39,392 nt of DNA from Zygnema cylindricum (Eukaryota > Streptophyta > Zygnematophyceae > Zygnematales > Zygnemataceae): NCBI GenBank assembly GCA_037447655.1, contig JBBHKE010001647.1, positions 110,697 to 150,088 of the forward strand, given 5' to 3'. Position numbers and translations under genes: made by a program. Under the pieces are notes generated by a model that saw only the letters and a program-made list of their open reading frames with translations, did not search any database and was not told the DNA's origin. Of the stretch, positions 31,857 to 39,392 are shown piece by piece; position 1 is the stretch's first letter, and every line of letters starts with the position of its first letter.

Positions 31857-32943
31857 TAGTGTTGTGTATTGGTAAAAAACTTATCGCGATAACACCGATA
31901 CCGATAGTTATTGGTTATCGAACGGTCAGAGGTCCCGATATATCGGTAACAAATTCTATATTGCTGACAACTGAAAAATATATAGTACGCATACTATAGT
32001 ACTTTATAATATACCGTATTAGAGTATTTACATTATATAGCGTGGCATGCCACGAATCAAAATCTGTTCCGTATCTATTTAACTGATAACTATTACCGAC
32101 AACGCAGCACGTAAACGTAGACAAATTTAAAATAATATTTTATAGTTCTAAAATTATTTTACCGAAACGAAAAATTAAAATACATTGTAAAATTCGAGAA
32201 TCGAACATAAAAAAAAAAAAAATCGAACAGAGCAGACTGAACCGTCGATGTCCAATTCGTACGGATTTTAATATTTTTTATGAAAATTATGTAGCATTCG
32301 TCTTTGTCATACTTTTTGTAAAATTCGTGTAAATTTTGCTGTACGGCAATGTACAGAAATGTACGGAAAGCGTTATCTTAGAAAATCCTTTAAAATCTTA
32401 AAAAGTACGGAAATTATCAGAAATGTACGAAATTGTATGAAAGTGTACCCTAAAAAGCCTAGTAGTACGAAATATATGTGCAGCCGTACTGAAATATAAA
32501 GGAGAGTACGGCAATGTCCCTTGGAAACCCTAAAAAATTTCGTAAAATTATTCTAAAATGTACGAACATAGACAGACACTGTACGTAATTGTATAAATAC
32601 TGTACGGGAACAAAGTATTGTACGCATTTTATTTACTTTTCAACATCGTTTGATGCGTAACTTACGTAGTATTCGTTACACCTTGAATAGTTATTAGCGT
32701 ATAGAAATTATTAGTGTAAAGAAATAATTAGCGTCATTCATTCTAATTTAGAACCCAGAGACGTGGCAAATTATGGTCCACGTCCTTAAATAGCGTAACT
32801 TATTCTATTTAAGGTATCAATGTCAAAATTTTGGGGTGCCAATATAGAGTACATAAGGCTAATAACGATTCACGGTGTAGTTTATACCGTGCGTAATATG
32901 CGCACGGGACATCTATGGACTGAACACCTTTCAGACTGCCGCC
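31857..32943 (+). repeat. 1.09-kb direct repeat, copy B
   Basis: See copy A at 29462-30549. This copy continues into the genuine right end of the element (32944-33154). Confidence 0.95.
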
Positions 32944-33186
32944 ATTTACAGCCACCATTATTATCTGTACGGTACGTACATATATCGCCAACAGTTGTCG
33001 ATATCTGTGTTATCGCCAATAAATTCCAATAAATATCGGTTATTTTTGGGCGATAGCACCGATATCGATATATCGTAACAGTATATCGATTATCGGTTAC
33101 CCGAAAAAAGGTCCATATCGTTTATTTGCAAATCCTTACCGATACACAACACTTCTAATAGCGATTCACGGTACACAGTACTTTAC

Positions 33187-33385
33187 CTGTACGGTACTGC
33201 ACTGTTCTGTACGAAACTTTACTGTACGGTACTGTACTGTTTTGTACGAAAATTTACTGTACGGTACTGTACTTTTATAAACGAAACTTTACTGCAAGGT
33301 ACTGTACTGTTATGTACGAAACTTTACTGTACGGTACGGTACTGTTATCTACGATGCTTTTCTGTACGGTTCTGTACTGTACTGT
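33187..33385. repeat. 35-bp minisatellite, about 5.7 units
   Basis: Units start exactly every 35 bp at 33187, 33222, 33257, 33292, 33327 and 33362. The consensus is CTGTACGGTACTGTACTGTT followed by NTGTACGAAACTTTA. The unit holds the palindromic GTACGGTAC core also found in the MITE termini next to it. Confidence 0.92.
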
Positions 33386-33447
33386 AGTGAAAAACCATTT
33401 GTCCATTCGTATTGAAAGGGGGCAAAGCTAGGGCAAAACCTTTTTCG

Positions 33448-33618
33448 ATTCTTCTCCCTCTCTCCCTCTCCCTCTTTCCCTCTCTCCCTCACCCTCTTTC
33501 CCTCTCTCCTCACCCTCCTTCCCTCTCTCCCTCTCTCCCTCTCTCCCTCACCCTCCTTCCCTCTCTCCCTCTCCCTCTCTCCCTCTCTCCCTCTCTCCCT
33601 CTCTCCTCCCTTTTCTCT
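33448..33618 (+). repeat. CT/CCCTCT low-complexity tract upstream of the helicase start
   Basis: About 170 bp of TCTCCCTC-type pyrimidine sequence ending 32 bp before the start codon. It is probably 5' UTR or core promoter. Open frames through it encode Pro/Leu/Ser or Arg/Glu/Gly polymers and are not genes. Confidence 0.8.
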
Positions 33619-33649
33619 CGAAAAACTGCACCATTTCTCCTTTCCAACC

Positions 33650-33756
33650 ATGGATGACGTCAGCGATGACGATGGCGGTATGGTTTTGAATCTGCAAGGG
33701 AGTTCTGACGTCAGCAATGGCAGTGGCAAAAGACAGAGGGGAACTTCCAAACAGAG
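33650..33756 (+). CDS. Helicase exon 1
   Basis: ATG at 33650 opens [17 protein letters not shown]. An acidic start followed by MVLNL fits the family. The donor is AACAGAG/GTGAGA at 33757. The 107-nt exon leaves two bases of the Arg codon. Confidence 0.88.
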
Positions 33757-36700
33757 GTGAGAGAGCTGTCCTCCTGTCCGTACATTATGAAATTACAGTT
33801 TCTCTCCCTCTCTCTCTCTCTCTCTCACACTCCCTATCTCTCTCTTTCTCTCTCTCTCTCACCCTCTCCCCCCCCTCTCTCTCGCCCACTCCCACTCTCT
33901 GTCCCTCTCCCTGTTCCTCTCCCTCTCCCTCCCCTTCCCCCTCCCCCTCTCCCTCCTCCTCCCACTCTCCCCCTCCCCCCCCCTCTTATTTTTTTCGTAA
34001 ACCCTTGCAGATGGCTGAAACAGCACAAACGACAAAAGACAAACGACATACGACAAAATTCACAGAATAACGACAAAAAACCAGCCAGTATCGAAATCAG
34101 TACTTCACAAAAAAATTCGGATTTTCCCGAAACAAGAAAAGATTTAAAAGAAGATAAAAAAATGGGGGAAGGGTTTGAAAAAAATAGGGTTAATTCCCCT
34201 CCAAATTTTGAAAAAAAGGGTTTTAGTGTACTTAAAAATGGTGATTTTGATAAATTGACAACCAACGTAGTCGAGAAATCGACGAACTCTTTAGAAAAAA
34301 GGGGTATAAATTGGGATTTGGGGGAAAATAATAGTTCTAAAACCCTAAACCCAGAATCTAAGGTAGAAGAAATTGTACGGACAGGGATTCCAGAAGCAAA
34401 ACCTAAATGGGTAGAAGAGAAAAAGGAGAATGATTGGGGTCAAAAGGGGGTAAAGAGAGGCAGGGAGGGAGGGAGAGGGAAGGAATTGGGCGGTGGAATT
34501 GGAAATTATGGAAAGAGGTCGGCGCAGGATTGGTCGAAAGAAGGGAAGAGAAACAAAGGAGGGCCAATGGAGGAATTTCATTGGGCAGATGAGAAGAAGG
34601 AGAAAAGGACAAAGCAGGAAATTGAGGAGGAAATTAAAAAAACAGTTTTTGCTGCGGAGACTTTTTTAGATTTGGGACTCGCTCCGGCATTGACGAAACA
34701 TATCGAAGGTCAGAAAAGACAAAAAAACAATAAAAAAGCAATGAAAAAACAATGAAAAAAGATAATGATCTTATTGACTTTTGTATTTGTTTTCTCGTTT
34801 TTTTTTTTTCGTTTCTTTCCGTTGTTCTGGATAAACTTTCGGAAGAAATATGAAATGTGTGAAATAACCCAAAAAATAAATGAACCTTAATTTTTTTTTT
34901 CAGTTAAAATTTGCATAAAAGAATTTGAAGCCTGCCTTCTCACAAATCGTAAGAAAATAAAGACTTCAATTAAATCCCTAACCGTCCCGTTTATTTCTTT
35001 TTTTTTCCCTTTTTTTTTTAGTTGTCGGTCAGTTGTACTTGACAATTTTTTTTCTCGGAATTCCGTTTTTGATAATTTTTGCGGTTATTTTTTTCGTTAT
35101 TTTATTTTTATTTACGAACAGAACATTTGGGGTTTAAAGCTCCAACACATGCTCAAAAGGCGGGAATTCCGGCGTTTCTTACGGGTCGAGATATGTATCC
35201 TTTTTTAAGTATGTCTTTTTTAAATATGCAAGTTTGGAGTCGGTCTTTTTTAAATATGCATGTTTGAAGTCGGTCTTTTTTAAATATGTTTTTGTTTCGT
35301 TAAGAAGAATAACGATTTTGTTCGTTTTTAAGAGAAATCATGGTTCTTTTTTGTATTTTTTGCTGTAGTATGATTAATTTTCTGTTTGTGACTTCATGTA
35401 TTCCTTTCCAAATATGTTTGTATGAGCTCATTTGTATTTTTCTTTTCTTTTGTAGTTTGTTGTTTTTTATCGTTAACGATTAGCGATTAAATTATTTTTG
35501 AAATTAGTTACGAAATTAGATATGAAGTTATTTGTAAAATTATGTGTGACATTAGTTATGAAATTCATTTTTTTTTGAACAAAAAGTAAAATCAACATTT
35601 AAGTTTAAATTGCCAGGAGCTTGATTAGAATAAGTGTAGGATGTGATTATTTACACCTTTTTTTTTGTTTTTTTTCATATCTATTGTAAAATCATATCAT
35701 GTAGGAGAAATACACTCTTATGTGTAAAAGCTATTAGAATCTTTCCATCCTAACTCCTTCAAAGTTGTTTCTAACTTATGAAAGAAGAGTAATAATAAAC
35801 AAAAAATTATGTTAAGTTTTGTTGTAATACACAATTCACCACCGATGTTTTGGTCTCAATCTTCGTACAATCAAATTTTTCCGGACAACTTTTCATGGTT
35901 AATTAGCAAATTATGTTTAGTTCGATTCACAAATTAGAGTGGAGTACATCTGCCATGTGAAATTGCACCGACATCAGCAACAATAAGCAATAATAAATTT
36001 GACAATAAACAGTGACAAAATTGGTAGTACAAACCACAAAAATTTGGGAAAGCAACCAACACTAAATGGTGTTTAAGCGTATTTTTCATTTTATCAAAAT
36101 CTATTTTCCCCATTTTTTTTCTAAATTCACCATTTTATTTGCTAAGAGTTGTACCCGATTTACGAGAAAGAAAATAGCCGCATTTTTGTCATTCCTAATA
36201 GTATCGGGAAGGAAATCTTGTAAAACCCACATATAGATAAGTTTTTAAGTCAGTTATGACTTCCATAGGCATTTCGCCTCCATATTTGTGTTACAAGTTT
36301 TGAAAAAAAAAAAAAAACGGTTAAAGAACTTGACAGAAATTGTTCGACAGAATTGTGAAGGCCAATACCGGAACAGGAAAAACTTTGATTTATTTGGCGC
36401 CCATTTTTCACGGTCTACAAGCGGAAAATCCTCGAATTTCCCGTACCGGAGGCACTTATGGTGAAGATTCCTCTCCTTCTCCTCCACCTCCTCCTCTTCC
36501 TTCTTTGCTTCCCATCTCCATCTTGCATCCTCTTTCCTTCTCCCCACCTCAGTCCCCTTTTCTTCATCTTTTCTCCTCTTTTCCCTCATCCCCCCTCTGA
36601 GTCCTCCTCCCTATCCCTCTTCTTTCCCCTCATCCTGTCCTCCTCTCCCTCCCTCTCCTCGCTCTCCCTCTTCTCCTACACTTTCTTCTCCATTAATTCA

Positions 36701-37541
36701 CCTTCCTCTTCCACACCTTCTCTTCTTCGGGGGCTTTGTTTCATTCAAAATATGGTTTTCAAGTCTTATGATGTGACATATTTCACTTTTCCATTTTTTT
36801 TTTCCAAACAAAGTCTGTTTACACCGGCAATTTATTTATTATTTCCAGGGAATTGTTTCCACTTTTTTGCATCTTTTTAATGGCATTCTTAATTCTTTTT
36901 TTTCATTTTCCAGTTTTTTTTCTTTCTTGTTTTTTTTTTTTTTCCCTTCCCTTTGAATGACGGGTTCCCCTGTTTGTATGGTTTATGTTTCAAGAGCGAT
37001 GTTTGTTTTTGAAAATAGGAGTTTTTGGGCTGTAAAAATATTTACTTTTGTTTTATGGTTGGGTTTTTGTCTCGGTTGAATGTTTTTGTTTCAGCTTTAA
37101 TTATCGCTCCGACTCGGATACTGTTTCGTTTTTCTAATTGGGATTTTTGGTTTTTTTTCGATGTTGTTTTTCAATGTTTTTTTCCAGCTTTAATCATCGC
37201 TCCGACTCGAGAGCTTTGCATGCAGATCCATGCAGTTGCAGTTCAGTTGGCAAAAAGATTTATTTGGATTGTACCCGGACAAGTTATGGGGGGAGAAAGT
37301 AGAAACAAGGAAAAAGCTCGCTTTCGAAAAGGTGAAATTTTCTCATATGATCTTGGCAAGTCTTTTTTATTTGTTTGTTTTGTTGGAAGTGCGCTTTTTT
37401 TTTTCCCGATTGTAGTGAGGAAGGTTGAAGCTGTATTTTTCTTTTTGGATTTTGTGAAAACCTATATTTTTCGAAATAAATTTTGTTTCAACATTAGAGT
37501 TGGACCGATCGGACTGAAAAGCTAAAAATTGCAATTCGTAA

Positions 37542-37579
<38 letters not shown>

Positions 37580-39392
37580 CGGCTTTTCGAATAACTTTTG
37601 ATTTCGTCACACCAGAGTTTTAAATCTCTCACCCACACAGTAATAGAGGTGAACAGAAGTTCAACCATCTGAATCAAACTTCTCTTCTCTATTCCTCCTC
37701 CTCTCCCTCTCCTTCTCCCTCCTCTCCCACTCCCACTCTCTCCCCCTCTCCCTTTCCGTATCTCTTTGGCAGGTGTGACTGTTCTTATAGCGACACCTGG
37801 CCGGCTTTTGGACCATCTTCAAAACACTAAGTCTACCCAAATCAACAACTTAAAATATCTCGTTTTGGACGAGGCTGACAGGTTCTCTCTCTCCCTCTCC
37901 CTCTCCCTCTCCCTCTCCCTCTCNNNNNNNNNNCTTAAAGAGTATATGTAGATGGAGGTCAAAGTTTCCTAGAAAGTACGACCGTAGTCGATTTAACTAA
38001 CAATTTGAAATCTCTCATTGCGGATAAAGTTGACAGTTGGCGCTTCCTGAACTTGCCACCTGGCGTGTTAGAATATCCGAATGAAAAAATGCTATTTTTT
38101 TTCTCTGTGCCCCCCCCTTTTTTCTTCTGACCTTTTTTTTTGTTGTTTTTTTATTTTATGTTTTTTTTTTGACAGGCTTCTAGATTTAGGGTTTGAGAAA
38201 GATGTGATGACAATTCTCGAGATAGTCGGAAAAGGCGGTTCGAATAATTCGTCATTTTTGGAAGAAGAAAGTTACAAAATTTCGAGAGATGAAAGTAAAA
38301 AAGTTTCGAGTGAACCGCAAACAGCTCTGCTTTCGGCGACTTTAAGTACAAGTGTGGTCAATTTAGCTGATGCCAGCATGAAAGATCCTTTGAAACTGGA
38401 GGTAGATGTATATGAGAAATTCCAAAAGGTCGAGGACGGAAAAAAGGGAAAAACAGAGAGTAAAAAGGGGAGAAAAGTAGAGGAAGGAGAGGGAGGAGAG
38501 GGAGAGGAGGAAGAGACCGAATACGGAAAAAGCGAAGATAAAGAAGTGTTCAGGATACCAACACAGCTGTCGCAACGATATCTGAAAGGTGGGCGAGGGA
38601 GAGGAGGGGGAAGGGAGGGAGGGAGGGGCAGGTTTTTCTCGTTCAATAATGTGAACTTCATTTGACAGTTTTAGCTCTCCTTTTTGCTTAAGAAATCTGT
38701 CTTTTAGACTAATGGAATGTCAAAAATGCACCGAAAATCGAATCTTAGCGATAATTTTTCATTCATAAAGGTGATTTTTTAACTGTAATTCTTTGTGAAT
38801 CATCTCATAACCTTTACAGACTGAAACCAACAAACAATGTCCTAGAAGTACTTTTTTTTTTGTCTTTCCCTTTCTTATTCCCCTTCTTTTCAATGACACA
38901 CACTAGTGTGAATTGTATCATTTGCTCATCCACACTAATCATATGGTTCCGCATTATTTATGTTTTCATCTATCCACAATAATTAATCCCAACCGGATGC
39001 AATGTATGTTCCACATTTCTCATCGTCTCTCCTTTTTTTGTCCTTTTCTGCCCCAGTTCCATGCCGCCTTCGTCTTGTAGCTCTTTCGGCATTTCTGCGA
39101 GCCAGAACTACGGCGTCTATTTCCTCGAAAATTGTCGTCTTTTTCTCGACTTGCGACGCCGTCGAATTTCACTACTCTCTTTTTACTTCTTTTCGGTTCG
39201 AGAACAAATCCATTTTAGAATCGACCCTAGATGACGGAAAGGGAGACGATTCCAAAAGCCCCCTTTTTTGTCCCGGACCCTTTTTCAAATTGCATGGAAA
39301 TTTAACTCAAAAAGAGAGAGCCGAAACCTTTTTCGCCTTTGGAAAATCGGACAAAGGAGTTTTATTCTGTACAGATGTCGCCGCGAGAGGAC
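33650..39392 (+). CDS. DEAD-box ATP-dependent RNA helicase, DDX31/Dbp7 (RH17) type, 3'-truncated by the window
   Basis: Eight exons (33650-33756, 34011-34708, 35122-35194, 36351-36460, 37188-37331, 37773-37881, 38176-38588 and 39057 on) join in one frame with GT-AG introns, giving about 663 residues before the window ends. Motifs in order: a basic and acidic N-terminal region; a Q-motif region [15 protein letters not shown] with [11 protein letters not shown]; motif I ANTGTGKT; Ia [22 protein letters not shown]; Ib [55 protein letters not shown]; and V CTDVAARG. The GGE..R.KEKARLRKG segment and STCD.V.FHY are characteristic of DDX31/Dbp7, a nucleolar helicase for 60S ribosomal subunit assembly. 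Lys-Glu-rich expansions occur in exons 2 and 7. It appears intact; motif VI and the C-terminus lie beyond the window. Confidence 0.95.
33757..34010 (+). other. Helicase intron 1, CT-rich
   Basis: GTGAGA ... CCTTGCAG; most of it (about 33800-33985) is CTCTCT and CCCTCC repeat. A 332-codon frame reads through the intron from 33757 into exon 2, but its Leu/Pro/Ser start is intronic. Confidence 0.85.
34011..34708 (+). CDS. Helicase exon 2
   Basis: The 698-nt exon encodes a hydrophilic region rich in Lys, Asn and Glu, then [14 protein letters not shown] and [15 protein letters not shown], the family segment just upstream of the Q motif. The donor is ATCGAAG/GTCAGA. The frame would otherwise run to a stop at 34753. 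Confidence 0.9.
34709..35121 (+). other. Helicase intron 2
   Basis: GTCAGA ... TACGAACAG; T-rich, no other feature seen. Confidence 0.85.
35122..35194 (+). CDS. Helicase exon 3 (Q motif)
   Basis: 73 nt encoding [20 protein letters not shown] then TGRD; contains the Q-motif Gln. The donor GAGATAT/GTATCC joins to motif I as GRDIIVKANTG. Confidence 0.92.
35195..36350 (+). other. Helicase intron 3
   Basis: 1156 bp, AT-rich. The first 100 bp contain the repeated phrase TCTTTTTTAAATATG three times, with GTTTGAAGTCGG or GTTTGGAGTCGG between. No coding signal. Confidence 0.85.
36351..36460 (+). CDS. Helicase exon 4 (motif I)
   Basis: 110 nt encoding [20 protein letters not shown] then [16 protein letters not shown]. 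The P-loop ANTGTGKT has Asn-Thr and Thr where AETGSGKT is usual. The donor is ACTTATG/GTGAAG. Confidence 0.92.
36461..37187 (+). other. Helicase intron 4, with CT-rich tract and duplicated acceptor
   Basis: 727 bp. 36468-36720 is CCTCCTC/CTTCTC-rich; the rest is T-rich. It contains a duplicate of the next exon's start at 37085-37119 (see the separate entry). Confidence 0.85.
37085..37119 (+). repeat. Duplicate of the exon 5 acceptor and motif Ia start
   Basis: TTTCAG/CTTTAATTATCGCTCCGACTCG at about 37089 repeats TTCCAG/CTTTAATCATCGCTCCGACTCG at about 37182 with one or two mismatches, 93 bp apart. The interval is a multiple of three and open, so use of the upstream acceptor would add 31 residues in frame after the first ALIIAPTR. 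Confidence 0.85.
37188..37331 (+). CDS. Helicase exon 5 (motif Ia, GG)
   Basis: 144 nt encoding [20 protein letters not shown] then [20 protein letters not shown] and KEKARFRKG. The donor is CGAAAAG/GTGAAA. Confidence 0.95.
37332..37772 (+). other. Helicase intron 5
   Basis: 441 bp with a (TC)n run at about 37545-37577 and a CTCCTCCCT-type tract at 37680-37760, ending TCTTTGGCAG. Confidence 0.85.
37773..37881 (+). CDS. Helicase exon 6 (motifs Ib and II)
   Basis: 109 nt encoding [20 protein letters not shown] then [17 protein letters not shown]. The donor is GCTGACAG/GTTCTC, directly followed by CTCCCT repeats. Confidence 0.95.
37882..38175 (+). other. Helicase intron 6, with assembly gap
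   Basis: A (CTCCCT)n run at 37890-37923 leads into ten N at 37924-37933, a placeholder gap of unknown true size. The intron ends TTTTTTGACAG. Confidence 0.9.
38176..38588 (+). CDS. Helicase exon 7 (motif III)
   Basis: 413 nt encoding [20 protein letters not shown], a Ser-rich loop, then [20 protein letters not shown] and [11 protein letters not shown] 45-50 residue Lys/Glu/Gly-rich insert ([20 protein letters not shown] onward) precedes [13 protein letters not shown]. The donor is CTGAAAG/GTGGGC. The insert is encoded by GAGGGAGGAG-like purine repeats. Confidence 0.93.
38589..39056 (+). other. Helicase intron 7
   Basis: 468 bp, GTGGGC ... CTGCCCCAG; begins with a GAGGGAGG purine tract, otherwise unremarkable. 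Confidence 0.85.
39057..39392 (+). CDS. Helicase exon 8 (motifs IV and V), partial
   Basis: Opens [17 protein letters not shown] and continues with [16 protein letters not shown], an acidic loop, [20 protein letters not shown] and [12 protein letters not shown]. The sequence ends inside motif V. Confidence 0.93.

Larger units (their letters stand above)
29462..33154. mobile_element. hAT-like element with internal duplication
   Basis: Left end TAGTGTTGTGTATTGG at 29462; right end ...CCGATACACAACACTT at 33154. TSD CTAATAGC at 29454-29461 and 33155-33162. Termini match the 431-bp MITE at 28508. The 3.7-kb span contains no transposase; it is a 1088-bp left part, a 1307-bp unrelated spacer, a second copy of the left part, and a 211-bp right end. 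Confidence 0.85.
29235..33215. mobile_element. MITE with GTAC-rich terminal inverted repeats, split by a hAT element
   Basis: Left end, about 29235-29280: GTACGGTACAGTACACCGTG then GATCGTTATTAGTGT. Right end, about 33155-33215: CTAATAGCGATTCACGGTAC then ACAGTAC...GTACGGTACTG. These are imperfect inverted complements over about 45 bp. Without the inserted hAT-like element the MITE would be about 0.3 kb. A second, partial right end of the same family lies at about 31195-31262. The exact outer ends are uncertain because the right side merges with the 35-bp minisatellite. Confidence 0.6.

Noticed and set aside
33187-33385. CRISPR-like array
   Set aside because: Direct tandem 35-bp units without unique spacers, in a eukaryotic genome; it is a minisatellite.
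33349-33750. Frames of Arg/Glu/Gly or Leu/Pro/Ser repeats on both strands around 33412-34070
   Set aside because: Products of CT-rich low-complexity DNA in the 5' UTR and intron 1 of the helicase.
37025-37525. Single 166-codon frame spanning intron 4, exon 5 and intron 5
   Set aside because: Only 37188-37331 matches the helicase family; flanks are T-rich intron with standard splice sites.

Overview
This window looks like a repeat-rich piece of a green-lineage (streptophyte) nuclear genome, possibly a charophyte alga or an early-diverging land plant. The evidence is spliceosomal introns with GT-AG borders, two Ty1/copia elements whose primer-binding site matches the plant-type initiator tRNA-Met anticodon region, hAT-type MITEs, and a Ty3/gypsy element with a cytosine methyltransferase and a PHD finger, an arrangement I recall being reported from charophytes. 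The species cannot be fixed from the sequence alone.

Layout. 1-574 is the end of an inverted LTR related to the copia LTRs further in. 575-2153 has no recognisable gene, and 2154-3081 is a large TA microsatellite. From about 4064 to 27204 lies one decayed Ty3/gypsy element on the + strand, broken into pieces by younger insertions. Its modules in order are gag with two zinc knuckles, aspartic protease, C5-cytosine methyltransferase, reverse transcriptase, RNase H, integrase and a C-terminal PHD finger. The insertions are copia 1 (5936-13661, +, TSD CAAAC), copia 2 (14021-20475, -), a diverged copia-family LTR (about 23737-25003, -) and an unrelated solo LTR (25570-26449, TSD AATTT). Copia 1 itself holds another solo LTR (8164-9479, TSD ACATG). 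Copia 1 and copia 2 are close relatives in opposite orientation, separated by only 359 bp of gypsy sequence.

27205-33400 is a MITE zone. It holds a 431-bp hAT MITE with a perfect 8-bp TSD, and a larger hAT-like element (29462-33154) inserted in the terminal repeat of another MITE and containing a near-perfect 1.09-kb internal direct repeat. It also holds tandem repeats of about 110 bp and 35 bp.

The only host gene is at the right edge: 33650 to beyond 39392, on the + strand. It is a DEAD-box RNA helicase of the DDX31/Dbp7 (plant RH17) ribosome-biogenesis type. Eight exons can be joined in frame to give about 663 residues, from the start codon through helicase motif V, with the last exon cut by the window end. 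Its introns are T-rich and CT-rich, and one contains a 10-N assembly gap.

The most interesting system is the gypsy element that joins a DNA-methylation enzyme (writer) and a PHD finger (possible histone reader) to its replication proteins. This copy is dead: it has stops, frameshifts and altered RT catalytic residues. The architecture is still readable.
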